From the NCBI GenBank assembly GCA_039815825.1, contig JBCBYO010000012.1, positions 1 to 64,000 of the forward strand: DNA of 64,000 nucleotides. Reading direction: 5' to 3'. Position numbers and translations under genes: made by a program. Positions 50,734 to 59,928 of this stretch are shown here, piece by piece. The notes below the pieces were generated by a model. It ran no database searches and was not told the DNA's origin. It worked only from the letters and a program-made list of their open reading frames with translations. Source of the DNA: JBCBDX01 sp039815825. Its GTDB lineage: Bacteria; Pseudomonadota; Alphaproteobacteria; Rhizobiales; Rhizobiaceae. How positions within the stretch are numbered: the stretch's first letter is position 1; the number at the start of each line of letters is the position of its first letter.

Positions 50734-53019
50734 TTACGAACTTATTTTCGCGCCTTCCGCGTAGTTGCTTACAAGCGGACGCAAGCGTCCTTCCGAAACG
50801 TGATTGTCTAATGCTTCCACAAGAATTGCCCTAAGCGCATTGAGATCTGTTTTTAACAATGCGGCTTTAACAGGTCCAATCGCAGCAGGTGCCATGGACA
50901 GGTTCGTAATACCAAGCGCCACCAACGTCATTGCCATGAGTGGTTTTCCGGCGATTTCCCCACATAGTGTGAGGGATGTGCCGTGCTCTTTGGCTTTCTC
51001 TCCCACCATTTTTAGCGCCCGCAAGAACGCCGGTTCCATCGGGTCAAATCGCTCAGCAACCTTTGTGTTGCCGCGGTCCGATGCGACGAAAAACTGAAAC
51101 AGGTCATTGGAGCCGATTGAAACAAAATCAGCTTCCGCCATTAGGGCGTCGATGTCGAAGAGCAGCGACGGAACCTCTAACATCGCGCCCACGCTTAGCT
51201 TGAGTGGGAGACCGTGTCCGAACCGCGATAAATGGTGGACTTCCTGCGTGATCAGTTTTCGCGCGGCGCGCAGTTCACTGACTTGGGTCACCATGGGAAC
51301 CATAATGCGCAATTCGCGACCCGCGGATGCTTTTAGGAGTGCCCGTAGCTGGGTTTTATACAAGCCTGGACGATCAAGAGCCAAACGCACTGCCCGCCAT
51401 CCCAATGCCGGGTTTTCTTCGTCTGGCGCGTTGCGGAAGTAGGGCAAAACCTTGTCTCCGCCGATATCGAGCGTTCTGAAGGTGACCGGTTTTCCCGCCG
51501 CACCTTCAAGCACCTGTCGGTAGAGTTTTTGCTGCTCGTCTGCGCGTGGGAATGTAGCGGCCACCATGAACTGCAGTTCGGTTCTAAACAAACCAATCCC
51601 CGCCGCGCCCGACTCTTCCATTTGCGGAAGGTCAACCATCAAACCTGCGTTCATGAAGAGTTCGAACGGGGTGCCATCGGCGGTTTTGCAAGGGACGTCA
51701 CGCAAAACTCGGTATTCTGCCTGTCGCTTGGCCCTGAATCGCACCTTCTCAGCATACGCGTCCTGCACATCCATTTGCGGACGAAGATGGACGTCGCCTG
51801 TAATTCCATCCACGATAATCGCGTCACCATGGTCAGCCATGGCGACAAAGCCCTTTGCGCTACCGACCACGGGCAATCCCAGTGCGCGCGCTACAATCAC
51901 CACATGGCTGGTTGGAGTTCCTTCCTCCAAAACAAGGCCGCGCAGACGCTCGCGCGGATAATCCAGAAGCTCTGCTGCGCCCATATGACGTGCAACGATG
52001 ATGGAATCGTTGGGCAGTGCGGCTTTGCGTGTTTCTTCATCGCCACTGACCAGTTGCCTTAAGAGCCGGTTGGCCAAATCGTCGAAATCGCTGAAGCGTT
52101 CGCGCAAATAAGGGTCGGTGATGGAGCCCATGCGGGCCCGCATGTCACTCTGTACTTTTTCGACGCCGGCTTCGGCTGTGAGGCCGTTGCGGACCGCTTC
52201 TTCCATGCGGTTGACCCAGCCCTTGTCGTGGGCAAACATTTTGAAAGTTTCCAGCACCTCGCGGTGCTCGCCTTCAAATTCCAATTCGCGTCTGGCAAGC
52301 ATATCGTCGATCGTAAGTCGTAACGAACCAAGTGCTTGATGAAGGCGTCCTAGCTCCTCTTCGGTGTTATCCGAAAGCATTTCTGTGATTTCGACGCGTG
52401 GTTCATGCAAAACTACATGGCCAAGGCCAATACCATCCGCCAAGGCGATGCCCACTGCGCTGACCGGCTTGTTCAGGTCAAGATCGATGCCGGTAGATGA
52501 AAGGCGGCGCAGGTCACCGGACGCAATCATCTCCCCGATAACCATTGCTACTGTTTCAAGCGCTTCAGCTTCGTCTTCGGTGTAGGCTCGCTCAGCAATA
52601 TTTTGAACGACCAATACCCCAAGCGTGCGTCCTGCACGCAGGACAGGAACACCTAAGAAGGAATGGTACAATTCCTCGCCTGTTTCGGGCAGATATTCAA
52701 AAGCGGGGTGGTTTTGCGCGTCGGTCAGTTTGAGCATGCGCGATGACGCGGCAATCGTACCGACGAGACCTTGACCCAGTTTCAACTGTGATTGGTGAAC
52801 CGCTTTCGGGTTAAGGCCAACCGTCGCATACAGCTCCAAAACACCGTCTGCCCGCAATGCATAAACCGAACACACTTCGGCGACCATAGACTGGGCAATC
52901 TGTTGGACGATCCGGTCAAGGCGTGTCTGGGCCTCCATCTGCTCTGCCATAAGCTCGCGTATACGGCGCAGAAGAACCCGGGGCCCTGCATTTAAGTCGC
53001 GTGCGGCTGAAGGTATCAT
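50734..53019 (-). CDS. ptsP: Phosphoenolpyruvate-protein phosphotransferase PtsP (EI-Ntr)
   Basis: First enzyme of the nitrogen-related PTS. It takes phosphate from PEP and passes it to NPr and EIIA-Ntr, regulating carbon, nitrogen and potassium physiology. 761 residues. A GAF domain (about 20-165) is followed by the PEP-utilising part with the phospho-His372 in EEGTPTSHVVIVARALG, and the C-terminal PEP-binding barrel with the metal-binding DLFQFFVASDRGN and the Cys of LTLCGEIAGKPLMAM. ATG 53019. It begins the ptsP-prfA-prmC run; lysC precedes it by 48 bp. Confidence 0.95.
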   Translation of the reverse strand: MIPSAARDLNAGPRVLLRRIRELMAEQMEAQTRLDRIVQQIAQSMVAEVCSVYALRADGVLELYATVGLNPKAVHQSQLKLGQGLVGTIAASSRMLKLTDAQNHPAFEYLPETGEELYHSFLGVPVLRAGRTLGVLVVQNIAERAYTEDEAEALETVAMVIGEMIASGDLRRLSSTGIDLDLNKPVSAVGIALADGIGLGHVVLHEPRVEITEMLSDNTEEELGRLHQALGSLRLTIDDMLARRELEFEGEHREVLETFKMFAHDKGWVNRMEEAVRNGLTAEAGVEKVQSDMRARMGSITDPYLRERFSDFDDLANRLLRQLVSGDEETRKAALPNDSIIVARHMGAAELLDYPRERLRGLVLEEGTPTSHVVIVARALGLPVVGSAKGFVAMADHGDAIIVDGITGDVHLRPQMDVQDAYAEKVRFRAKRQAEYRVLRDVPCKTADGTPFELFMNAGLMVDLPQMEESGAAGIGLFRTELQFMVAATFPRADEQQKLYRQVLEGAAGKPVTFRTLDIGGDKVLPYFRNAPDEENPALGWRAVRLALDRPGLYKTQLRALLKASAGRELRIMVPMVTQVSELRAARKLITQEVHHLSRFGHGLPLKLSVGAMLEVPSLLFDIDALMAEADFVSIGSNDLFQFFVASDRGNTKVAERFDPMEPAFLRALKMVGEKAKEHGTSLTLCGEIAGKPLMAMTLVALGITNLSMAPAAIGPVKAALLKTDLNALRAILVEALDNHVSEGRLRPLVSNYAEGAKISS

Positions 53020-53066
53020 GGTTAGTTGGCATTTTTCTCTGAAGTTGCCAGGTGAAAATGCGCGCC

Positions 53067-54344
53067 TTATGCGGCTTTGTCGAGGCCATAGACGCCATGC
53101 AATGTGCGAACGGCGAGTTCGGCATATGGCCCATCGATCAAAATTGAAATTTTTATTTCAGATGTGGTGATTGCTCTGATGTTGATAGATTTTTCGGCTA
53201 AGGCCTTAAATGCCGTGGCCGCGACGCCCGCATGGGATCGCATTCCGATGCCGATGACGGAAACTTTCACCAGGCCGGTTTCGGATTGAACTGTATCGTA
53301 GCCGATAGCGTCTTTGTTGTTTTCAAGGGCGGACAGAGCCTTTTCCACATCACCTGACGGGACGGTGAATGTCATGTCTGTAAATTGCCCGTCGGCCGAA
53401 ATGTTTTGGACGATCATGTCAACATTGATGCCGCTTTCGGCCAATGGGCCGAAAATAGCTGCCGATATCCCTGGCCGGTCTTGCAATCGCCGCAGTGAAA
53501 TTTGCGCTTCATCCTTGGTGTAGGCGATACCGGTGACTGTTTGCTGTTCCACGATCTCATCCTCGTTGCAAATAAGTGTGCCAGGCGGGTTTTGCGGGTC
53601 GCTCATGCCGGGCGCATCGGGTTCATCAAAAGATGAACGAACAAATGTACGCACATTATGCACCATAGCCATTTCGACAGAACGAACCTGCAGGACTTTG
53701 GCGCCCAAAGATGCCATCTCCAACATCTCTTCATAGGAGACGCGTGACAGACGTCTGGCGTTTGGTTCGACCCTTGGGTCAGTGGTATAGACGCCATCGA
53801 CGTCGGTGTAGATGTCGCAGCGATCGGCTTGAACCGCTGCGGCTATTGCTACCGCTGAGGTGTCGGAGCCGCCGCGCCCCAAGGTTGCTATTCGATTGTC
53901 GGGCCCGATGCCCTGGAAACCAGCGACCACGGCGACTTGGCTCAAACCCATCCGGCGGATGATTTCCGTTCCGTCAATTTGTTCGATGCGTGCTGCCCCA
54001 TGCGCATTGTCGGTCTTTAGCAGAATTTGCCAGCCCTGCCATGATCGAGCGTCAACACCGATTGACTGGAGCGCAATAGCTAATAGCCCGCTTGTCACCT
54101 GTTCGCCCGAGGCGACGATCGCGTCATATTCGCGTGCATCGTAAAATGAAGCGTTGGCGCCAGTGACCTTGGGCATCTCATTGACCCAACCGACCAACTC
54201 GTTTGTCTTGCCCGCCATGGCAGAAACAACAACAGCAACTTCGTTGCCGGCGTCTACTTCGCGTTTGACGTGTCGGGCGACATTGTGAATGCGCTCAAGA
54301 TCGGCGACGGACGTGCCGCCGAATTTCATGACGATGCGGGCCAT
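53067..54344 (-). CDS. lysC: Aspartate kinase
   Basis: Phosphorylates aspartate, the first step towards lysine, methionine and threonine. 425 residues from ATG 54344 (MARIVMKFGGTSVADLERI); the longer frame to 54479 is not family sequence. Catalytic motif KFGGTS, then VVVSAMAGKTNELVGW, LGRGGSDTSAVAIAAAVQADRCDIYTDVDGVYTTDPR. Two C-terminal ACT domains (from about 270) provide feedback control by lysine and threonine. Divergent from ubiG with a 149-bp gap that holds the promoters. Confidence 0.95.
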   Translation of the reverse strand: MARIVMKFGGTSVADLERIHNVARHVKREVDAGNEVAVVVSAMAGKTNELVGWVNEMPKVTGANASFYDAREYDAIVASGEQVTSGLLAIALQSIGVDARSWQGWQILLKTDNAHGAARIEQIDGTEIIRRMGLSQVAVVAGFQGIGPDNRIATLGRGGSDTSAVAIAAAVQADRCDIYTDVDGVYTTDPRVEPNARRLSRVSYEEMLEMASLGAKVLQVRSVEMAMVHNVRTFVRSSFDEPDAPGMSDPQNPPGTLICNEDEIVEQQTVTGIAYTKDEAQISLRRLQDRPGISAAIFGPLAESGINVDMIVQNISADGQFTDMTFTVPSGDVEKALSALENNKDAIGYDTVQSETGLVKVSVIGIGMRSHAGVAATAFKALAEKSINIRAITTSEIKISILIDGPYAELAVRTLHGVYGLDKAA

Positions 54345-54493
54345 TTCGGATTGGGCTCTTTGTACTAACTTTTTTGCGCTCAAGCGCTCGTTGGCGTCCA
54401 TAGACAAAAGGGTGCGACGCTGCAAGCTGGCCCAATGGGTTGACTTATGGTGGCTCACGACCGACTTCCGATCCTTCAAAAATGGAGTTTCTT

Positions 54494-55240
54494 ATGTCAG
54501 CGGCAAAATCCACCACTATAGATGACGCAGAAGTCGAGCGTTTTTCGAAGCTGGCGGCGGAATGGTGGAATCCTACCGGCAAATTTAAACCACTTCACAA
54601 GTTTAACCCGGTTCGCCTGACCTACATTCGAAAGACCGTGATTGAGCATTTTGGCTTGGACGACAAGTCGAGCAAGCCTTTTGAAGGCCTGCGATTCCTT
54701 GATATTGGTTGCGGTGGCGGACTTCTCAGCGAACCGATGGCGCGTCTTGGTGCTGATGTTGTGGGGGCCGATGCTTCGGAAACGAACATCGAAGTGGCCA
54801 AGATCCATGCCGCGCAATCAGAATTAGCAGTCGACTATCGTGCCACCACCTCTGAAGACCTTCAAGAAGCGGGCGAGAAGTTCGACGTCATTCTCAACAT
54901 GGAAGTCGTAGAACACGTATCGGATGTCGATCTGTTCATCAAATCGTGTGCCGCGATGGTCAAACCGGGCGGCCTTATGTTCATCGCAACGATCAATCGG
55001 ACGCCGAAGGCACGCCTTCTGGCGCTTTTCATGGCTGAGACCGTTTTACGTTGGCTGCCGAAAGGGACGCATCAGTATGAGAAACTGGTCAAACCCGACG
55101 AGCTTGATGCCGCTCTTGATGGCACCGGTATGGCGGTCTTCCAACGTGATGGTGTGTTCTACAACGTGCTGGCCGACGAGTGGCGTTTGAGCGGCGACAT
55201 GGACGTCAATTACATGGTGGTCGCGAAGAAAAATAGTTAG
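54494..55240 (+). CDS. ubiG: Ubiquinone biosynthesis O-methyltransferase UbiG
   Basis: SAM-dependent methylation of two hydroxyl groups during ubiquinone synthesis at the membrane. 248 residues from ATG 54494, preceded by GGAG at a 6-base spacing. Motif I is FLDIGCGGGLLSEPMA, motif II NMEVVEHVSDVDLF, motif III KPGGLMFIATINRT. FSKLAAEWWNPTGKFKPLHKFNPVRL is the UbiG opening. Ends in a shared inverted repeat with the converging thioredoxin gene. Confidence 0.95.
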   Translation: MSAAKSTTIDDAEVERFSKLAAEWWNPTGKFKPLHKFNPVRLTYIRKTVIEHFGLDDKSSKPFEGLRFLDIGCGGGLLSEPMARLGADVVGADASETNIEVAKIHAAQSELAVDYRATTSEDLQEAGEKFDVILNMEVVEHVSDVDLFIKSCAAMVKPGGLMFIATINRTPKARLLALFMAETVLRWLPKGTHQYEKLVKPDELDAALDGTGMAVFQRDGVFYNVLADEWRLSGDMDVNYMVVAKKNS

Positions 55241-55243
55241 CCA

Positions 55244-55273
55244 ACGCTAACTATAAAACTATTACGTTAGCGT
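55244..55273. terminator. Shared inverted repeat between converging ubiG and thioredoxin genes
   Basis: ACGCTAAC (55244-55251) and GTTAGCGT (55266-55273) are perfect 8-bp arms around a 14-base AT-rich loop. Short T runs lie outside on both sides (TTATTTT on plus, TATTTTTC on minus), so it can act as a bidirectional terminator, although the loop is long and the stem short. Confidence 0.55.
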
Positions 55274-55282
55274 CCGCTTATT

Positions 55283-55681
55283 TTAAAGACCTGAGTCCAT
55301 CAGCGCTTTGATCTGTGCCTCGGAGGTGCCGGCAACAATACGTCCAAGTTCATTGTTGCCGCGAAGAACGAGCAGCGTTGATCGACGCGGTATGTTGCGG
55401 GACTTCGTAACATCATCGTTTTTGTAAGTATCCCAATCAACTTTGATGAAAGTCATCGCTTGATCGTAGGCTGAGTTTTGCGAGCGCAAAGCATTGATGA
55501 CGCGTTCCTGCCGCGCGCATGTTGAACACCACGTCGCGGAATAGTCGACAAAGACTGTCTTTCCAGCATCTAGGGCCGATTTAATGGCGCCGGGTGTGTA
55601 GTCCACAAAACCAGAGGCTTGTGCGGTCATCGGTGCGAGCATAGTTGACGCTGCACCGATCAGAAAAGCTCGTCTTTTCAT
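55283..55681 (-). CDS. Exported thioredoxin-like protein
   Basis: 132 residues. The leader KRRAFLIGAASTMLAPMTAQASG has a twin-arginine-like RRxFL pattern, so export by Tat is possible, and ends with AQA. The mature domain has the redox pair WCSTC and the cis-Pro region after it (NIPRRSTLLVLRG). It is 13 bp downstream of ccdA, and CcdA-type proteins hand electrons to such periplasmic thioredoxins. The partner substrate could be cytochrome c apoproteins or other periplasmic dithiols. Confidence 0.87.
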   Translation of the reverse strand: MKRRAFLIGAASTMLAPMTAQASGFVDYTPGAIKSALDAGKTVFVDYSATWCSTCARQERVINALRSQNSAYDQAMTFIKVDWDTYKNDDVTKSRNIPRRSTLLVLRGNNELGRIVAGTSEAQIKALMDSGL

Positions 55682-55694
55682 GTGCGTTTTCCTT

Positions 55695-56408
55695 TTAGAA
55701 CATGACAGATAGGTCTTGGAGCCAAATAGGCATGATGGTCAGCAACCATCCTTCGATAACGTGATGGATCTGAAAAAACAGCATGAGGCCGATTGCAATG
55801 AAAGCCACTCCGATTATCGGCTTTGAGCGCTCTGCAAGACCGCGAAATGCTTGTGCACGTGAGCGGATGGTCTCGCGCGCCCCCATGCCGAGACCGACAA
55901 CGAATGTTGAAACGCCCAATGCGAAGAATGTCATAATCAGCGTAACATAGCCAAGGTTTTGACCTTGCGATGCCAACGCAATCGCGCCACCCAATGTTGG
56001 GCCGATGCACGGGGACCATACGGTTCCGAGCAGAAGGCCGCCGATGAACTGACCTCTTAGGGAGCCGGTATCCACGCTGTTCATCTGCGCATCGGCTCCC
56101 GAGGCGATACCGGCGGTCGCCATTTCAAAGCGGCTAGCGAACATCGGAACAATAAGGATTGCACCAAAGCCGATCATCAAGAGTGCGCCGATTTGAGCGA
56201 GCGTGTCTTGGGTAAGCCCGATAGTATTGCCAAATGCGGTGACAAGCACCCCAAAGACGATGAAGGTTAAACTCATGCCTGCCGCCAAAGCGATGGGGCC
56301 ATAGCGACTGGCGTTCAGCGCTGTGATCAACACAATCGGTAGAACCGGCAACACGCATGGATTTATCAGCGTGAGCAAACCTGCCAGATATGCAAAGATC
56401 AGTTCCAT
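55695..56408 (-). CDS. ccdA: CcdA-type cytochrome c biogenesis/disulfide transport protein
   Basis: 237 residues, six helices. It moves reducing equivalents from cytoplasmic thioredoxin across the inner membrane. The two redox Cys lie in LINPCVLPVLPIVL and VWSPCIGPTLGGAI, one in each pseudo-repeat, with conserved Pro around both. Downstream in the same operon is its likely acceptor, the thioredoxin-like protein. ATG 56408. A compact CcdA form, without the DsbD alpha and gamma domains. Confidence 0.92.
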   Translation of the reverse strand: MELIFAYLAGLLTLINPCVLPVLPIVLITALNASRYGPIALAAGMSLTFIVFGVLVTAFGNTIGLTQDTLAQIGALLMIGFGAILIVPMFASRFEMATAGIASGADAQMNSVDTGSLRGQFIGGLLLGTVWSPCIGPTLGGAIALASQGQNLGYVTLIMTFFALGVSTFVVGLGMGARETIRSRAQAFRGLAERSKPIIGVAFIAIGLMLFFQIHHVIEGWLLTIMPIWLQDLSVMF

Positions 56409-56509
56409 CGGAAAAGCCGCTTAAGTTTGAGCCCTTATGTATCGGACACTCGCGACAAGGCAATTCACACAACTGCACAATCGCGTGTACTGGTTCTCAT
56501 CACGAACTC

Positions 56510-56953
56510 TTAGTTTAGCTCTTCCGGGTCTGGCAGGTCGGGCAAAGGCATGATCTCCACACCCTCTTCTATGAGCTCCTCGACTTCTTTGGGCTTTGCT
56601 TGCCCATAGATGGGGGCAGCATCTTTTTCACCATAGTGCATCTGGCGTGCTTCTTCGGGGAATTTTTCACCCACGTCCTTGGCTTGTTCTTTGACCTTGT
56701 TGGTCAGTTCACGCAATTGGGTCATGTATTCAGCTTGCGCCATCTGCGCAGCAGCCATCATGACGGTGTGTTGCCTTTCGTCTTTTGACCGACCCGTGGC
56801 GACCGAAGGAGCCATCAGCGCTTTTTGCACATGCGTCGATCCGCAGTGGGGGCATTCCACAAACCCACGTTTGGCTTGCGTCTCGTAATCCTCGTTGGAC
56901 CGAAACCAGGCTTCGAATTCATGATTCTCGTGACAGACAAGTGTGAACTTCAT
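56510..56953 (-). CDS. DUF1178 protein
   Basis: 147 residues. The N terminus is a small zinc-ribbon type element (FTLVCHENHEFEAWFRSNEDYETQAKRGFVECPHCGSTHVQKALMAPSV) with one His-flanked Cys and a CPHC pair. The C-terminal part is helical and acidic, with EEARQMHYGEKDAAPIYG, a DUF1178 signature. Function unknown. Overlaps the nitrilase gene by 4 bp in the same strand, the usual arrangement. Confidence 0.88.
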   Translation of the reverse strand: MKFTLVCHENHEFEAWFRSNEDYETQAKRGFVECPHCGSTHVQKALMAPSVATGRSKDERQHTVMMAAAQMAQAEYMTQLRELTNKVKEQAKDVGEKFPEEARQMHYGEKDAAPIYGQAKPKEVEELIEEGVEIMPLPDLPDPEELN

Positions 56954-57792
56954 GGCGTTGATTCTGACACAATATCCAGCAAGCCGTCAAAGCGACGCGC
57001 ATTTTTGAGGTTTGGGATCTTGGATCGCGCCTCTCCGACATCGCTTACATTAAGATCAGCGACGATTACGCCTGGTTCGTCATCGTCTTTTTCAGCGACG
57101 ATTTTTCCCCAAGGATCGACAATCAAGGAATGGCCATATGTTTCTCGGTCGTCCTCATGCAAACCGCCTTGGGCGCTTGCAATGACAAAGGCGCCATTCT
57201 CGATTGCGCGCGCCGTTAATAGTGCGTGCCAATGCGCCTTACCAGTTTGTCGTGTAAACGCCGCGGGCACCGTCAGTATCTGCGCGCCGGCCAAAGCTTG
57301 CGAACGGAAAAGATGTGGGAACCGAAGATCGTAGCAAATACCGAACCCGAGTATCACCCCGCTGATCTCCGCGCTGACGCTCTTATAGCCTGGCGCATAT
57401 ACCGCGCTCTCGCGCCAACTTTCGCCATTGTCCAAGTCCACGTCAAACATGTGAATCTTGTCATAGGTTGCCACCAAGTCACCTTCCGGTGAAAAGAGGC
57501 CGGCGCGATTGGCGGCTTTGCCATTTTCAAGATCAATAGGCGTTGAACCAATGTGTAGCCAAATTTTGTGCTCAGCGGCCAGCTTGGAAGCCGTCTCGAA
57601 AATCGGGTCGTTTTCTTGCGTGGTGATCGCTGCAAAGAGCGCTTTGGGGTCTTTTTGAATGAGACCAGTCATCTCAGGCGTTTGCACATAGTGCGCGCCT
57701 GCCGCCGCTGCCTCGCCTACCAAATGACGTAGCGCGTCAACATTGTCGTCGACGCGCGTGCTGGAGCGCATTTGAACCGCAGCTACGCGCAT
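56950..57792 (-). CDS. Nitrilase-superfamily carbon-nitrogen hydrolase
   Basis: 280 residues. Catalytic triad: Glu40 (VQTPEMT), Lys112 (YDKIHMFDVD) and Cys153 (FGICYDLRFP). The sequence is closest in type to the Nit1/NitFhit subgroup, which in characterised members hydrolyses deaminated glutathione (a metabolite repair activity). That assignment is probable, not certain. The next gene in the operon, grxC, is also glutathione-linked, which fits. Confidence 0.9.
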   Translation of the reverse strand: MRVAAVQMRSSTRVDDNVDALRHLVGEAAAAGAHYVQTPEMTGLIQKDPKALFAAITTQENDPIFETASKLAAEHKIWLHIGSTPIDLENGKAANRAGLFSPEGDLVATYDKIHMFDVDLDNGESWRESAVYAPGYKSVSAEISGVILGFGICYDLRFPHLFRSQALAGAQILTVPAAFTRQTGKAHWHALLTARAIENGAFVIASAQGGLHEDDRETYGHSLIVDPWGKIVAEKDDDEPGVIVADLNVSDVGEARSKIPNLKNARRFDGLLDIVSESTP

Positions 57793-57795
57793 TTG

Positions 57796-58053
57796 CTAGT
57801 TGGCCAGTAGCGCGTCGAGTTTGCCCGCACGCTCCAACGCATTAAGGTCATCAAACCCACCAATATGATCATCATTGATGAACACCTGTGGGAAGGTTGC
57901 GCGACCATTGGCTTTCTGGATCATCTCTTTCTTCAATCCTGGATTGAAGGTGGCATCAAACTCACGGTATGACTGGTCTTTGCTGTCGAGAAGTCTTTTT
58001 GCAGCTGTACAAAATCCGCATAGTTGGCGGGTATAAATGACGACGTCAGCCAT
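57796..58053 (-). CDS. grxC: Glutaredoxin 3
   Basis: 85 residues from ATG 58053, GGAGAG ribosome site. Dithiol active site CGFC in YTRQLCGFCTAAK, with the cis-Pro loop ATFPQVFINDDHIGGFDDL that binds glutathione. It reduces protein disulfides with glutathione in the cytoplasm. Located between comF and the nitrilase gene. Confidence 0.94.
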   Translation of the reverse strand: MADVVIYTRQLCGFCTAAKRLLDSKDQSYREFDATFNPGLKKEMIQKANGRATFPQVFINDDHIGGFDDLNALERAGKLDALLAN

Positions 58054-58066
58054 CGATCTCTCCAAT

Positions 58067-58870
58067 TCACTTACGCCGATATAGGCTTTGCAGCCTTGCA
58101 GGAAAAGGCTTTTTGATCGCTTTGGGCTTTTCGTGGATGCCAGGAACGACGCGCGAAAATGTCAAGACAAACACATTTGTCGCTTTTGCTTTGATCAGAG
58201 CCCGCGCTGCAGCGTTTACCGTTGCTCCTGTGGTGTAAACATCATCGATGAGCGTGATATTGCGTCCTTGAATATTGATCTCATGTCCTTCTCGTACCGA
58301 AAAGGAGCCGCGCACGTTAGCGGCTCGTGCCGAAGCTGTGAGCCCGACCTGCGGTTTTGTCGCGCGCTTTCGAATTAAAGACGCGGTATCAAGCTCGATC
58401 GCCTCAAGCATGCTAACATGGCGGGCCAATTCCGCAGCTTGATTATAACGACGACCGACAAAGCGTCGCCAATGCAGGGGCACCGGCATGAGCAAGTCTG
58501 TTTGATCCAGAATGGGCCGACCTGCCCGGGCTATCCATCGCGCCATCAACGGCGCCATCAACAGCTGATCATGATACTTCAGCCGGCTTACCATTTGGCG
58601 TGCGGTTCCTACATGAACCGCAGCTGCCCTTGCCATCGTATAGTCGGGTGGATCAGCCAATGCTTCCGCGCTGACCATGTCGTCACCATAGTCGTGGGAA
58701 AAGGGTAAGCCGGTGACCGCGCAAACTGGATGGTCAATCATTATGATCTCGTCCCAGCAGCCTGCACAAAGCGCGCCATGTTGCGCCACATGGCGGTTGC
58801 ACGTGAGGCAAGCATCGGGAAACAGGAAATGGCGTGCGGCATCCGCCAAAGGTTTGATAATTGATTGCAC
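58067..58870 (-). CDS. comF: ComF family phosphoribosyltransferase-like protein
   Basis: 267 residues from GTG 58870 (VQSIIKPLADAARHFLFPDACLTC), since no ATG is present in the correct region; the open frame to 59164 runs into the methyltransferase. An N-terminal zinc site CLTCNRHVAQHGALCAGCW (four Cys) is followed by a type I phosphoribosyltransferase domain with ITLIDDVYTTGATVNAAARAL. ComF in competent bacteria assists DNA uptake; in others it is a housekeeping protein of unclear role. First gene of comF-grxC-nitrilase-DUF1178, facing the methyltransferase. Confidence 0.9.
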   Translation of the reverse strand: MQSIIKPLADAARHFLFPDACLTCNRHVAQHGALCAGCWDEIIMIDHPVCAVTGLPFSHDYGDDMVSAEALADPPDYTMARAAAVHVGTARQMVSRLKYHDQLLMAPLMARWIARAGRPILDQTDLLMPVPLHWRRFVGRRYNQAAELARHVSMLEAIELDTASLIRKRATKPQVGLTASARAANVRGSFSVREGHEINIQGRNITLIDDVYTTGATVNAAARALIKAKATNVFVLTFSRVVPGIHEKPKAIKKPFPARLQSLYRRK

Positions 58871-58900
58871 CCGATTTGCCCCTTGGGTAGATGTTTGAGT

Positions 58901-59749
58901 GTGACACAACAAACTCCACCGCGCATCATTGAAAAGCACCGGCTTTCGCTCGCCAAGCAGCGCGCGCGCACGCGATTGGCCGATAAACCGGGCGCTGACT
59001 TTCTTTTGCGCCAAATTGGCGATGATTTGTCGTTGAGATTGAGCGTAGTCCAGCGCGCTTTTGAAAAGGTATTGCTTATTGCCCCGAGCCATGCGGCTCT
59101 TGTTGAACCGGTAAAAGAAAAAGCGGTAGGCGAGCTTCATTACCTTGATGAGCAGCACATGCACGACGACACTCTCGATACAAACGGTCGGGACTTTGAC
59201 CTAATCGTCAGTGTTGGTCAGTTGCACCTTATCGATGATGTGCCTGGGATGCTAACCCAGATGCGCATGTTGCTACGGCCTGATGGGCTAATGCTTGCCT
59301 GTGTTCCCGGTGCCGCCACTTTGAACAGTGTCCGAACGGCTTGGATCGATGCTGAAGCAACGATGACCGGTGGTGTTGCTTCGCGCTTTATGCCCCTTTT
59401 CGATGTTCGCTCATCGGGCGCCTTGCTGCAGAGGGCAGGTTACGCACTACCGGTTATCGATAGCGAGGAAATTGATGTAAGCTATCGAGATGTCAGGAGT
59501 ATTTTCGCTGATCTTCGCTCGATGGCTGGGGGCAATGTTTTGTTGCTTGGACAAGGGCACTCTATAAAGCGTGCCGTTTGGAATGAGTTCAACCAAAAGG
59601 TGGACGAGACGCGCGACCAAGATGGCAAGCTGCGCGCTACGTTCGAATTGATTTGGATGTCTGGATGGGCGCCATCAGCGGATCAGCCTACACCGCTGGA
59701 GCCTGGAAGCGCGCAAGTCAGTTTGACCAAGATACTTAAGTCGTCCTGA
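58901..59749 (+). CDS. NDUFAF5-like SAM-dependent methyltransferase
   Basis: 282 residues from GTG 58901. The later half matches the NDUFAF5/BioC-type family: DVPGMLTQMRMLLRPDGLMLACVPGAATLNSVRTAWIDAEATMTGG, followed by RFMPLFDVRSSGALLQRAGYALPVIDSEEIDVSYRDVRSIFADLRSMAGGN. Mitochondrial NDUFAF5 modifies a subunit of complex I; the role of bacterial members is less clear. Motif I, normally a DxGxGxG loop, is unusual here (KVLLIAPSHAALV), so SAM binding may be altered. Diverges from comF with a 30-bp gap. Confidence 0.86.
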   Translation: MTQQTPPRIIEKHRLSLAKQRARTRLADKPGADFLLRQIGDDLSLRLSVVQRAFEKVLLIAPSHAALVEPVKEKAVGELHYLDEQHMHDDTLDTNGRDFDLIVSVGQLHLIDDVPGMLTQMRMLLRPDGLMLACVPGAATLNSVRTAWIDAEATMTGGVASRFMPLFDVRSSGALLQRAGYALPVIDSEEIDVSYRDVRSIFADLRSMAGGNVLLLGQGHSIKRAVWNEFNQKVDETRDQDGKLRATFELIWMSGWAPSADQPTPLEPGSAQVSLTKILKSS

Positions 59750-59760
59750 CTTGAAGCGTT

Positions 59761-59928
59761 TTACTGCAAGGCCTGGTTCAGGTCTGAGTTGATGTCGGTG
59801 TATTCGGTTTCAATCGATGTCATGACGAGGCTCACGCCTGCAACGATGACCAAAGATAGAACTACCGCGATAAGGCCATACTCAACAGCAGCCGCCCCGC
59901 GTGTGTCTTTAAGGAATTTTGCAAACAT
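59761..59928 (-). CDS. Flp/Fap-type pilin
   Basis: 55 residues: MFAKFLKDTRGAAAVEYGLI then a hydrophobic helix (AVVLSLVIVAGVSLVMTSI) and a short tail ending LNQALQ. The prepilin peptidase site is Gly followed by AAAVEY, giving the Glu at +5 and Tyr at +6 of Flp pilins. An AGGAG ribosome site lies at 59939-59935. It is the building block of Tad-type pili used in surface attachment. No tad assembly genes are adjacent. Confidence 0.9.
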   Translation of the reverse strand: MFAKFLKDTRGAAAVEYGLIAVVLSLVIVAGVSLVMTSIETEYTDINSDLNQALQ

